From the NCBI GenBank assembly GCA_965153455.1, contig OZ234497.1, forward strand, positions 15,548,302 through 15,612,301: a stretch of DNA of 64,000 bases. Direction: 5' to 3'. Under the pieces are notes generated by a model, which saw nothing but the letters and a program-made list of their open reading frames with translations, had not been told where the DNA came from and made no database searches. This document shows, piece by piece, positions 12,752 to 29,500 of the stretch. Made by a program: the position numbers and the translations under genes. This DNA comes from Sphagnum compactum. Its lineage: Eukaryota > Bryophyta > Sphagnopsida > Sphagnales. The first letter of the stretch is position 1. The number at the start of each line of letters is the position of its first letter.

Positions 12752-13800
12752 TCAAAACATCTCTATATGTTGGAATGCAGTCTTGACTGACATGAAACAA
12801 TAAACATGTAATGATTGCAATGTGTGAGATGTATGTGATGGTAAAATGATCAAATTCAACCCCACTTTCCTTGTTGTTTGGACAACATTGATTCTGATGT
12901 GGGAATAGTGGCCATCAAAAATCAATAAATGCTTGTGTTCTAGAAACATGTTGCCCCTATGTGCTTGTACTACTACAATGAAATGAGAAATCCATGTGGA
13001 AAATAAACATGCAATCATCTATGCACATGGCTGCATAGCCATTGTAGAGCCATTCTCACATTGTTCAATGTAATTGTGTCCTAATTATGTTTGAATTGTT
13101 TACCTTTAAAAAAGTAGAAGTTGAGAATTGAATCGCCATGTGTATTGATGTAGGAAAGTATTGACAACCATTCTCTTTCTTTGGAGTGATGGAATATATT
13201 GATTTGGATCTAGCCTTGGTGAGCACAAGTGCACCACCATTATGATCAACTTGTGCACCGAACTCATCACAATTCCATATCTTGCTTGCATCATAGTTGT
13301 GTAAATCATAAGCATGTTGTAAGTTGTAATAGAATGTTGCAACATTGTTAAGGCACAATCCTTTTGCGTGCCTAATTTTAAGGCCTTGAGCTACACAAAA
13401 TGAAAGGTCTGCGGTGCATTTCTTGAACCACTGCAACCAACCCCAATTTGGAATTCCATTTTTGAAAAGAATAAACCTTTCTTGTGTGATTTTTGCTACC
13501 TTTAACTACAATTGTGTCAAAGTGATGGGATTCCTATCCTTTGCATTCTAAAACTGTATTTTACAAATGTAGTTCTTTTGCACTATTAAGCACCCCTAAC
13601 TTTCCTTTACGTTTAATCAATGTCACGCCATGCAAGTGATTCCTTAAGGGCGTGATAGGGACCCCCTAAAATTGTGTTATAGAAGTTATTTTCGATCCAC
13701 TTTCAATAGCCACCATTACATGTTGCAAGTTAGTGTCAGACCAATTGCCATTTTTCTTCAAAGTTTGCTTTCGTGCTTGTAGTCTGGTTGATTCACATTG
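12752..13800 (-). pseudogene. pogo/Tigger-type DDE transposase, decayed
   Basis: Reading the minus strand from about 13800 down, a transposase can be followed across frameshifts and stops. A helix-turn-helix start (NGNWSDTNLQHVMVAIES, then a stretch like IPITPLRNHLHG) is followed by a DNA-binding segment with W..WFKKC and RHAKGL. Next come the DDE core WNCDEFGAQ, then ending with the second box LLIFDGHYSH and the closing box LPSHTSHTLQSLHV. In functional relatives the last box usually reads QPLD, and that Asp is taken as the third catalytic residue. Here it is His, so the triad is broken as well as the frame. Main open pieces are 13065-13436 and 12752-13018, with N-terminal pieces between 13600 and 13800. 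Family placement follows the spacing of the two Asp boxes and the LPxHTSHxLQ motif. Confidence 0.8.
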
Positions 13801-13851
13801 TGGCACACATTCATTCTTGGTGAAAATTTGCACTTGTATCTTGTTGTGCAA

Positions 13852-14841
13852 CTTGTTGGTTCACTGCTTGCACATTCTTATGGCCATCATGGTTGTCGAA
13901 ACTTGTGTATGGTGGATTTTTCGACTGCATCCAATTAGGTTGGAAGGTCATAAGAGGAGGGCTCTCCTCGCCTTGGGTCCATTGTTCACAAGATGCAACA
14001 ACATGTTCATTTTCTTCATATTCACTTTGCTAAAATGTATGTTCTTCTTCAATCTCACCATCCTCAATCTCAAATAAAAACTTAAAATTTGGCATGCTAT
14101 CTATTTTGTAGTAGGTTGCTTGCTCAATGTGTGGCATGTTGTTAGATTGCAATTCACAAGTTGTGAAGCTTACAACTTTAGATGCAACTTGATAATTTTT
14201 TTCCAACTACATGAAAGATAGCTATTGAACTAAAGACATGCAAATGTTGTTTCTTTCTATGTTTCAAACCATCTTTTAATTAACTTAATTATGCGTCGAA
14301 AATGTGCTAATCAAGTCTCAGACACTTATAACCAATCATTCTAAATAACACATGCATTTAATTTCTAAATATACATTCACCACCCTTGCAATAAAATGAA
14401 TAAATGTATTTGGAATGGTTAGGTATTCTTTTTATTCATAATTGAATGTCTATTTTGATCGATTTAATTCTGCCTTGAAAAATCACTAATTAGTTCAAGC
14501 AAATCAACTAAGAGGCATTTGAAAATAAATTAAAAGATAAATATTGTAATAAATTATTAAATTAGCAAATAAGTTGAGTCTATAATCCCAAACCATCAAC
14601 ATTCTTTCCCACATTTTGACCTTCCAATCCAAATAGTTATAGTCGGTTTGGGGTATGTGGGGCCCACCTTGAACCCTAAATATGTCATTAACATGCACAA
14701 TTATGGTTAGTTAGTTAATTAATTAGACTGGTTTATGTGACAAGTCAAATGATTTAACAAGCAAAATTGGGTGTGCATTTTAGGGCGCTGACAGTTTAAG
14801 GTTCATCTACAACACTGATCCATCCAAGGATTTGAGTGAAT
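13852..14841. other. Spacer, probable flank of the dead transposon
   Basis: Nothing is clearly coding. A small GC-richer patch at about 13930-13990 may belong to the transposon. The remainder is AT-rich, with TTAATTAATTA runs near 14710. Confidence 0.4.
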
Positions 14842-15127
14842 GTTTCATCCATGAGAATCTCTTTTCATCCATGGAGGGGGAACTCCCACAACCTATAATT
14901 TGTCATATGTTTCATCTATGTGAACAGGAGGATCCATTTTTCATCCATGAAGGGAACTCCACAACAAACTATAATCCGCCTTAAGTTTCATCCATGAGAA
15001 ATGAACATAAGGATTTTTTCATCCACGGAAGGAACTCCCACAAACTATCATCCACATTATTTTTCATCCACGAGAACGTAGGTTCATTTTTCATCCATGG
15101 AGTGAACTCCCACAACGTATAATGGGC
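14842..15127. repeat. Four-copy tandem repeat with TTTCATCCATG motif
   Basis: Four units of about 66-76 bp start near 14842, 14908, 14984 and 15057. Each has a first TTTCATCCATGAGAA-like word, then a second TTTCATCCATGGAG-like word and a closing GGAACTCCCACAA followed by a TATAAT-like stretch. The array ends about 30 bp before the GA-rich leader of the peptidase gene. The TTTCATCCATG motif also forms arrays at 40690-41680 and 43755-43945. Confidence 0.85.
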
Positions 15128-15160
15128 CTTTTGCGTCTCGTCTCTTTTGTGAAGCACAGA

Positions 15161-15199
15161 CACAGAGAGAGAGAGAGAGCGAGTGAGTGAGTGAGTGCA
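15161..15199. repeat. GA / GTGA microsatellite in the peptidase gene leader
   Basis: The run of AGAGAGAG followed by GAGTGAGTGAGTGAGTG lies just after the tandem repeat and before the first exon. GA-rich tracts are common in plant core promoters and 5' UTRs, so transcription may start near here. That is inference. Confidence 0.6.
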
Positions 15200-15520
15200 G
15201 GCGCTTGCGAGGTGCCACCCCTTCGTACTCTCGTAGCTGCTTCTCCCTTGAGGCTTTTCTTCAGCGATGGCGAGCTCCTGTTCTTTCCTCGTCCCGTCTT
15301 CCCCCGTATTCCCCTCGCATGCCACACTCCCGCACTCCAGCATGGAACCTATGCGGCTACCGGCTTTCTGGTGTTTTTTTCCCCGAGCCAATTCCGTCCA
15401 GATTTACACAGATTGGAGCAAATTCTAGTCGCTTGTCGCTTGTTGCTTGTCGCTTGTTCTTGTTTTGGTTCTTATCCTTCTTCGTCTGTATGTAGTGAAT
15501 ATGTGAGAGTTCGCGGTTCG

Positions 15521-20617
<5,097 letters not shown>

Positions 20618-21647
20618 AAGCTTTTCGATTTTCATCATTCCTTGCTGCAATTTAGGTGTCCAGTTATAGTCATTTTGATTCAATTCATTGTTTCTCTTTA
20701 CTGTGGATGTGTGTTGGAACTAAATTGCTGTCCACATTTCAGTGTGAGTAGTCTCACCAAGGTGTACTAAGGATGCTCAAGATCATTATCAAATTCTGTT
20801 CTTGACTCTGCAATTGTCAGCATTGTATGTCAACTGGTATATACAAGTGCACATATATGATCTTCCCACATCATCATACCTATATACGTAAGTTGTTTCA
20901 AATTGAATGTATGTGGGTCTCCTGCTTAATGGATATGTGCAGGGTGCACAACATCCCAACCCATATTCTTTGCATAGGCTTCTCTGTGGCTTAGCAGGCG
21001 TGGATGTGTGCTTGTATAGGGACAAGGTAAAACAAAATGAAGCTGATCGACAAATGCTTGTTGCAGCTTGAACAAGGATCCTAGTGATTTTGTTGATTAA
21101 CTGTGCCTCTTGAATGCTAGCTGACATCATGACGAAGTCTTGCTGTTCCCTTCAGAAATGTGACAAAAACTCAGGATGTGGGCTTTCTGTACCCCTAAGT
21201 TTTGTGCAGATTACTATATGCCCATCTTCATCCACTGTTGGGAGTTGATGAAATCAGAGAGGAGTAATATTGGAAGCTAATGAAGTCAGTTGGGTGCTAG
21301 TCACTGCCAAACATGATGAAGGTGATGGTCTGATACTCCGTGATTCTCACTCCTTGAGGTTATTAGCTCACTTGTCATATTTGCATTAGTTTTGCTGGAA
21401 CTGACACAACAGTACCCTTCAAAGCATTTTTGTGGAGCTTTTCTCTGGAATCTGATTGATGTATGGTTGCAGTAGTATACATAATGGGATGTTCAGATTT
21501 TAACAACACTGATCTCAAAATTACTTACTGTACAGTTTCAGTCAGAAGTCTCTCATAGATTGAACAGTTTATATCATACAAAAAATTTCATCCAGAATAC
21601 AGGAGATGGTGGGTGGGAGTCACATGCTACAGGACCTTTGAAGGTGG
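20618..21647. other. Convergent intergenic region
   Basis: About 1 kb separates the stop codons of the peptidase gene (+) and the pyruvate-kinase-like gene (-), so both 3' UTRs fall here. No further gene is seen. The repeat described at 18320-18480 recurs at about 21130-21330. Confidence 0.6.
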
Positions 21648-24600
21648 TCATTGAAAATTTTGGAAGTGGGAAAGTGGGTGCATGATTGCATGGTTCTTCC
21701 GCCGATGGCAGGCTTCCCGGCGCAGGATATCATCCAAGCTGCTCACAGCTTCCATTATGTGGGGCCCTTTGTTGAGCATTACACATTCAGCCCTGTTGCA
21801 ACAAATGAGATTGTGAGCACTTCAATTCTTGGTCTGAGTCGCTTTACCAGCTTGTAAATCTCCCTGATGAGATTTACATGCCATATGCAAACAGAACAAG
21901 TCTGCTTCAAGATTATGGCTGCTGCAGAAGATTTTCTATATTTATACAAGGGGTTTGTAAGTTCAGTTTGATCAACATGAAATGATGCAAACCTGTCCTG
22001 AACTTTTAGAATTAAAACAAAAAGAGCCAGGTCAATTTGTTTCAGTTCAGGAGTGAGGTGTGTGCAAGAGCAGTACCTGGATCCAGATGCTGCATCAGTG
22101 ATTTCAGCTCGAGAAGGAATGCCTGATTTTGCCATGCCTTCAAGTACCTGAGTAGCCCATATTGTTGGCACATGTGAAGCTTCACAAGTGACTAAGATCT
22201 GGTCTTGCATTTCAGCGAGCCGCTGCCACCCACACTCCACTGCCATGTCTCCTCGAGCCACCATCACGCCCACACTATTTCTTGTCTCCATCGCTTGCAA
22301 CAACACTGCTGGTAATCTCTGAAATCCCAACTCAGTTTCAATCTTCAGCACAATTCCAAGACTTTCTGGTGCTCCTCTTTTTTGGAGCTCAGTTTGCAGG
22401 CAGTGCACATCAGAAGGTCCATTGACAAATGAGAGAGCTACTATGTCTCCATTTGTGGCAACAAAGTCAAGGTCGCCTGTATCCTTGGCTGTTAATCCAC
22501 AGACTGCAAGATCTGTTTGAGGCAAGTTGATGGCCTTCTCTCCCCTCAACTTGCGTCCTTTGTGGTCCCCAGCATCTGTGATTTCAACACAGATTTCAGA
22601 GCTTGAAACTGCTGAAATCACACCTGTGATTTTGCCCTCATCGAACTTGATTGGGTCACCAATCTTTGCGGCATCAAACACTTGCTCCAGAGTGCATGAA
22701 ACTCTAGCAGGTGCAATGATGTTGCCTGCTTTGTCCAAGACAGCAGGACTCCCGAGGATGCTCTCCCTGGTGAGCATGAGCTTGTCACCTGCTCGCAACA
22801 CAATTGCTTGCTCAACCTGAGGTAATTCACCCACTGTCACTCGACATTTTTTTGCACCTTTGCCTCCTATGATAGTAAACTCTGTCCCTGACTCGATATA
22901 TGCACTGTTCTTGCATTCGGCCCATGCTCCAGTTGCAGCTTTAGCCACTACAAGCAGCTCTCGAGATTTGCCTTTTCTATCCTTGAATTTGAAGATGTCA
23001 CCGACTGCAATCTTCTTATGCCATCGTGAAATGTCTTCCATGATTGGGATGCTTGCATCTGCAACTTTGTTTTCTGAAGCTGCAGGCTTCATCACATCCG
23101 CCTCACTTGCAAGCCACACACATGCAGGAGAGGTGACCTCTCCAGCATCATCTTTGAATGGTTTCAGCTTCAAGACTGATGGACCCGGTCTCATGGGGCC
23201 TGTGCGAAGCTTGGGTCCCGCAAGATCCATCATCACTCGACATGGTGTTTCCAACAGCTGTGAGAAGTAGCGCACTTTGTGTATCATCTTGGACCAAGTC
23301 TCAGGTCCATCATGTGCACAGTTCACCCTGGCAACATTCATGCCAGCTTTGAGCAAGGTTTGGATCAGAGTATCTTCTTCTAAAGCTGACTCTGAGGGCA
23401 GAGTTACCATGATGTGGGTCCCTCTCTCTGAAGAGAATGGACCCAGCAACTCTTGTGAATTGCTGCTCAGGTTTCCTTGACCGATCCGACATGAAATCTC
23501 CTGAGTAGCACACTGTAACATCTCTGATGAAAGCTTGGATGTCCATTCTGCATTGCTTGCTGGTGGTAGACTTGATGCTAGTGGTAGTCCCAAATCCTTT
23601 CTCAATGCTGGAGAAGGAAGTGACATTCCTAAGCCAGTAGTAGGAAGTTCACCAATGCAGCGAGAAGAATCCACTTGAGCTGAATAGAGCAAAGATCGCA
23701 GTGAAGAGATGACAGAATTCACGCTTGCAAGTGTGCAAGCTTCACAGCTTTCTAAGCTGGACAACCCAAGAGAGGTGAGAGTCTCTTGCAAGCCAGCTAT
23801 GTCCAGTGATCTGAACGCCACATAGTGCAGCAGGTTTCTTGCACTCTCTTGGTAGCGGCTGCAGGCACCCACATCATGGATGTGGAGAGGGGAAGAAAAA
23901 TTAGACGGATGCTTGAGGACCAAATCCACAAACCCAAATTTCGATCTCTCTAGTTGGTTTGAAGAATGATAGCGAAGATCACAATATATCTAGAAACATC
24001 AATATCATTTGTGACCATGTTGATGATAAAACATGATCAATATCAAATATAAAATGAAGTACAAAAGGATGATGATGTGACAACATTTTTGATACACCTT
24101 GAAAAATTTGGACACAACAACTTGAGCTTCTTCAAAAATGAAAAATTGATGTGGTTACACACCTGTGCACCTTCTTTAACTGAGGAGCATGCCATCGTTC
24201 TAGCGCCAAGGCATGCAAGCGAATCCCTTGAAGCTGATCGATCAAGTTCATGAGCATTCTCTCATATTCGTCAGAAGAGTTTGATAACAGCTCAACCTTA
24301 TGTTGCTGTTGTTGGGTCTTCTTCTTTCCCCTGTTGCTGCTGCTGCCATCTTTTGTGAGAGAACCCATTTGATCGACCGGAAGACTTTGTTGTTGTCGGG
24401 TCTTCTTCTTTCCCCTGCTGATGCCTTCTTCTTTTGTGAGAGAACGCATTTGATCGGCCGGAACACTTTTTTGTTGTCGGGTCTTCTTCTTTCCCCTGCT
24501 GTTGCTGCCTTCTTTTGTGGGAGAACCCATTTGATCCACAGGAGGAAGACTTTGTCCCTTCCCAGCTGCTGCTGCTGCTGCCTCCTGGATGGAAGGGCTT

Positions 24601-25172
24601 TTGACTGTACTCTTCTTCTTCTTGTTGACAGCTGCATCCTTCTTCTTCTTCTGCTGCTGCTGCTGCTGCCGCCTGATCAAAACTGGAGATAACAGACCTG
24701 CCGCAGGATCTGAATCCAAATCTCCTCTGGATGTTGAGCTGCTGTTCGCTTCTTCTTCTTCTTCTTCTTCTTCTTCAGCTGAAAACTCGCTTGTGGGTGC
24801 TGGATGATCCGTGAGCAGTACCGGAGCTGAATTCACAAGGCTCTTGTGAGGTAAGCTTCTGTGATCTTTGGTCGTCTTGGGTTCCGAGAGCTTGGAGCTT
24901 CTGACGAGCAGCTGACATTCTGGAGACGAAGGAATGATCGAGTGTAGACGCAAACTGTCGGTACATGTGCTGCTGCTAGTCTTGCGCACAGTCCTTCGAG
25001 CATCGACTCCCCCGGTAATGAATGACGTTTTTCCCGCACTTGCAACCAAAGTTTGCATCACAGAAGATGCACTGGTGTTGCACGGCCTGGTGAATAGCTG
25101 TGGATTGAAGCCGGCGAAGGAGGAGGAGGGGCAGCAGCAGTCAGTGTGGAATACGGCAATTACACCCGTCAT
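21648..25172 (-). CDS. Pyruvate-kinase-like protein, PKP4/bacterial type, three exons
   Basis: Minus-strand exons 25172-24163, 23945-22077 and 21792-21648 join in phase to 1007 residues. An in-frame ATG at 25295 would add 41, but that part includes GA microsatellite and is probably leader. The N-terminus looks like a transit peptide. Residues about 60-330 are low complexity, with an acidic run, Gln/Lys runs and a triple repeat at about 208-290. Residues about 367-422 contain NLLHYVAFRSLDIAGLQ and LTSLGLSSLES, a module placed before the barrel in this subfamily. The kinase core shows ARVNCAHDG (about 542), MDLAGPKLRTG (about 576), LKIETELGF with the catalytic Lys at about 871, VMVARGDMAVE (about 898), IWATQVLE, SRAEITDAASGSRAECVMLNKG. 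It ends soon after, without the usual regulatory C-terminal domain. Normal pyruvate kinase converts PEP and ADP to pyruvate and ATP; activity of this branch is uncertain. The second acceptor uses the third AG of TAGAGAG. Confidence 0.88.
24303..24550 (-). repeat. In-frame triple repeat in exon 1 of the pyruvate-kinase-like gene
   Basis: Three units of about 81-87 bp encode variants of VDQMGSLTKEG followed by SRGKKKTRQQQS. The unit is a multiple of three bases, so copy number can change without breaking the frame. The repeated peptide is basic and Gln-rich and lies in the linker between the leader and the kinase body. Confidence 0.88.
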
Positions 25173-25304
25173 GTGATCACTCTCTGTATCACACACCAGC
25201 TCTGCTGGAGAGAGAGAGAGAGAGATCCCCCCGCCCTGCAGCAGCTGTGCACTGCACCCCCAGCAAACCCCCCAAGGTTTTTCCACCTCCATCATCAGAT
25301 CATG

Positions 25305-25592
25305 AAAGCAAGTTTCGAGACCAAGTTTCCTGTTTTTTGCAAACTTTCAGACCAAGTTTTTTGCTTTCTGCAAATTTCCAGAGCAAGATTGTTTTTTTTT
25401 TTGTGCAAAAAAACTCCAGAGCAAGGTTTTCTGTTTTCTGCAAATTTCCAGAGCAAGTTTTTTTTTTTGGTTTTCTGCAAATTATTTCCAGAGCAAGTTG
25501 TTTTTTTTTTCCTTGCAATTTTTTTCCAGAGCAAGTAGTTTTTGTTTCCTGCAAATTATTTCCAGAGCATTTTTTTATTTTCTTTGTTTTCT
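25305..25592. repeat. T-rich minisatellite upstream of the pyruvate-kinase-like gene
   Basis: About seven units of 35-47 bp follow the pattern TTTCCAGAGCAAG, a run of T of variable length, then TTTTCTGCAAA. It lies just upstream of the ATG choices at 25295 and 25172 on the minus strand, so it falls in the leader or core promoter. The unit length changes mostly through the T run. Confidence 0.85.
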
Positions 25593-25754
25593 GCAACCGT
25601 CAAGCTCTAAGGATCATCATGTTCAGTGACAACTGACAGGAGTTTCTAGTACTAGTACTAGTAGTAATATTCTCCAGAACCTCTCTACTCGTAACTGATT
25701 CCAAACTTTGCAAAAAGATGCCGAATCCTAGATCCTTGAAAAAGAAAACATGGG

Positions 25755-25858
25755 TTAGAGATTCTGTGCAGATTCTTGAGCTGTGATTAAGAATCTGACC
25801 TGAGAACATAATTTCTTTAAGTGCAATTTCTTGAGCTGTGGTTAAAGAATCTGACCTT
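25755..25858. repeat. Short tandem duplication upstream of the pyruvate-kinase-like gene
   Basis: Two copies of ATTCTTGAGCTGTGATTAA followed by GAATCTGACCTxxGA lie at about 25770-25805 and 25827-25862. Nearby runs of ACTAGTACTAGTACTAGTAG (25650) and CTACTAGTACTCCTACTAGTAG (25975) form further palindromic CTAG-rich patches. Confidence 0.65.
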
Positions 25859-26540
25859 TGAGTCAAGTGAGAAGAGGACACAAAGAGAAGCAGTGCTTGA
25901 TTGTGGTGCTGCTGACAACTGCTCTGGACATTTGCAACTGAAACTAGTTGTGAAGCTTTTTTGTTCCTCCTCTTCTACTAGTACTCCTACTAGTAGCAGC
26001 TAGTTTGAAAATCCAAGCTGCCACCACTTGCAGCTCACCTGCAAACTTCTCCAGACAACAAGAATCAAAACCCATCAGTTGATCTAGAGTCAATTGGGTC
26101 AACAGACTTGCTCTCAGAAATTCAAAAGATTTTCCCACACATGATGAGCAGCAGGTTGAAACTCAACTTGAAACAACAATACAGAAGACAAACTGCTGAT
26201 GCTTCTCAGCGATTTATAGAAAGCTTTTTGTTGGTTGGAAATTGCCACTAACCTCAGAGAGAGAGAGAGAGAGAGAGAAAGCAGCAAAGTTTCGGTTTTG
26301 ACAAGTCTTCAAGCTGGATGTTGGAGAGATCTGCAGCACAAGTTTGGAGTTTGATGAAGAAGAAAACAACCATCAACTGATAAGCTCTTCTTTCCTCCTC
26401 TCCTTTGTAGTCACTGAAGGTTTACAAACTTCTTTCTGATGAGTAGTAGTAACTAAGAGGCACTATTTCCTTCTTAGGAATCTCTGTTACCCAACTCTTG
26501 AGTGACATTTGTATTTGAGCAAAGTGAGATGTTATTGTAA
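25859..26540 (-). promoter_or_regulatory. Probable upstream promoter region of the pyruvate-kinase-like gene
   Basis: This stretch is GC-richer than the spacer beyond 26540 and holds a GA microsatellite at 26257-26278. No gene is seen. Its location upstream of a minus-strand gene and its composition suggest promoter or leader sequence. No definite TATA box was assigned. Confidence 0.3.
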
Positions 26541-29500
26541 CTAATATACTAGTGGGCCCATTTCACATATAAGATTAAACAATAATAAATTAATAATACA
26601 CATGTTTTGAAATAACCCAAAAAAAATTTGAACTTGACTTTTCATTGAAAATAGTATTTTCAAACCAAACAAGTCTAATATTTCCAAAACTTTTTGAATC
26701 AGGGATGTTCTAAAAAGTTCATGTTTCCAATAGGCGAAAAATTCAAATTCATGTCCTAAAATTAATGGAAGTGGAAATGATTTCATATACATATATAATT
26801 CCCAATGTTTGGTAATTAATCTTGTCTTCAACATCATTTAATATTTTGATGTTAGTATGTCAGTTGATCATCACAGGTAGTGCATGCAGCCCAAAGCTCA
26901 AGTGGATGTTAATGTAAGTGAAAAATCCTAATGGGCCTCATGTGGTTCTTTAGAAAAAACTGTTATTAGTTTAGGGAGGTTTTTGAAACTTGAAATCAAT
27001 TAGTTATGTGACAAAGAAAGAAAGAAACACCACAATTTTTGGGTCCTTACAAAAAGTGGAGGCAAATGCTGGAACTGTGTATATTGCAAAAATGGATTTT
27101 ATTGTAAAGTAAAAAAATGCTGGAGTTGATTGTTTTGGCACTAAAAGACTTAGAGGAAGGTGATTTTTTTATTATATTAATTTTTTTGTTGTGGGATGGC
27201 AGGGAGAAGAATACCATGGATGGTAAGGAGACACACCAACACACAAAACAACAATCAAATCCCTAAATTCCAGTTATGGTTAGTTATTCAATCACCTTCT
27301 TGTCTGTGTCCTAGTGGGCAAGACCAAAGTTTATTTGAAAGATTCTGGAAAGAGTGCCTGGGGAAGGGGAGGGGAGGGGAGAAGGAAATTGCAAGATTCT
27401 GGAAAGGGCTCCAGCTGGGGAAGGGGATGACAGTTTCAATACACAGTTGGGCTCTTGGACATGTGTGTGCTTGGGTAGTAGCGGGAGAAGTGCATTATGC
27501 TTCCTTTTCAAATTAGAAGACACAAAAAAATTTACTGATCTATTTTGTAAGAAATTTAATAGGAGAAGAATAAGAAGAAGCATTTGATGTATGCAGTATA
27601 CAGGATACTCAACATTTTCATAAACAATTAAGGACTTTAACATAGTTATTCCGCTGCTGTTGAAATTCTGAAACATTCAGATTGGGGCAAGCTGGACCTC
27701 ATCTTTTGAAAATTTTGACAAGATCTGCCGATTATTATTCGAAGTTATGGTAATCTAGGTACAGTAATCTTTGCCCCCGACATTTGGCTCGGAGAAGCAT
27801 GCATCTGCCAGCTTCTCTCTTCTTTTGCTTTCATGAAGCTCAGAGTTTGTGTCACCAAAACCACTCTCTCTGTTTTGCTTTCTTGAAGCTCAGAGTTTGT
27901 GCCACCAAAACACTGTCCCTTTCTGCCTTGTTGCTTGCTTTGCTTTGTCACCTAGAAAGAAATTCCTGGATGAAATCAGAAGCTAAAGAATATTGATCAA
28001 CACTCTAAATTTTGTACATATCTTTGAGATGGATGCACATTTAGTTCATTTATGGATTGCCTTTTTGTACAGATATTTTACACACCCAATTGTCTGTTTG
28101 GATAAGTGTATCTTCTATCCACACAAGAATGTCAGTTGCACAATAATCGAAGCCATTTGTCGACCATTTGTATACTTTGTCACCCAACCAAACATTTGGC
28201 GGGTGGAAGGGGGTGGGGATTTCAGGATGTGCAAAAAAGTACAGATTTCATAAATTGTCACTACTTATAACAAAGGATTGGTCCGAGCATATCTAGTGCA
28301 AGTAGGTCATTGAACATAATAATGTGCATAAGCCTAAACGAACTAGAGCACTGATTTGTCCCTGTCCCATCCATAGGAGTTGGATTTTTCTAAAAGGCGG
28401 TAGGAGAAGAAGCCTTGGTGCACCAACAACCAACACACATCAATGTACATACTACAGACCATGGTTTAAAATCCCAAATTTCATTTAAATTATTTATTTC
28501 TAAACAGTAGAAATATATCCATTGTTTCGACTACTAAATCAAGGTCTTTGAGTTTAAATCTAACATTTTTAGGGCTTAACATGGTCACTACTAAGTGGCC
28601 TTGCTCCAAAAAGTGAGGGTATGAACATGGGTGCTGCTTTTACTCTGGCCCCAGAAGAAGAAGAAGAAGGCCTGTATACGTGGTTGTAGGAAGAAAATGC
28701 ATACTAGGTAATAACTTTCTAGTTGATAATATGTGCTTTTGGAAGACAGGAAATCGAACTATTCCCCGGCAACTGGAATCCTGGATGAGAACTCCACAAG
28801 ACTTTCCTTCCTTGCGGCAAAGGCGCCTTTGCTGTAAGTAATTTCAAATTGGGTTTCAGCTGGATCCACCTATAGTACGTTCTTGCACATGAAATCTGCT
28901 CATATTCACAACTTTTTCCCTCATAATGCGACCTATCAAGTTGTCTCCACCACTTCTTGTCTTCCAGATATTTTGTACCACTTGTGTTTCTGTAGAGTAG
29001 CAACTCCCTTTTTTTTTGGGCCCTTTCCCGATTCCAACACTTTTTTTTCAAAATAGTTACTGTGGACCCTTCCACCATTCACAGTTTCCAAGTTCATGGT
29101 TTGAACATGTGTCCTCTTGATTGTCTTCAAAATGGAACTAAATTGTGGCCATTGAATTGTGGCAGCTGTGGCATTACCTTTGCACTAACGCCCTTTTGAT
29201 GTCGCCTCCCTTTCCAGGCACCCCACTTTCTGCCTTTCCTTTTTGTGGTCTTGTGCCAAGTTTAGCTTTGGGGCATGCTTGAGAATATGCCTGCACTACT
29301 AGAACCCTTGTTCCCCTAAACCCTTTAAACTTGGATTTCTTAAAGGATTTTTTAGCTTGGCATCCATCCACATGTTTCGTTTCTTAGTTGGTGAGGAGTC
29401 CTCACTTTTAGTATTTGAACACCTTCGAAATTTTATTCAATCTCAAATATCCACTTGACAAATTTCATCATTTGTTATTGGTTTGGTATTATATAGTTAC

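Noticed and set aside
21651-21857. Plus-strand frame of 68 codons
   Set aside because: It is the reverse complement of the last exon of the pyruvate-kinase-like gene.
24300-24807. Leu/Ser-rich plus-strand frames opposite the pyruvate-kinase-like exon 1
   Set aside because: They arise from the complement of Lys, Glu and Gln repeat codons.
25146-25636. Phe/Cys-rich plus-strand frames
   Set aside because: They translate the T-rich minisatellite; periodic DNA explains them fully.
28719-29371. Lys/Arg-rich minus-strand frames as a possible gene
   Set aside because: No domain, no splice model and no homology I can name; perhaps transposon debris.
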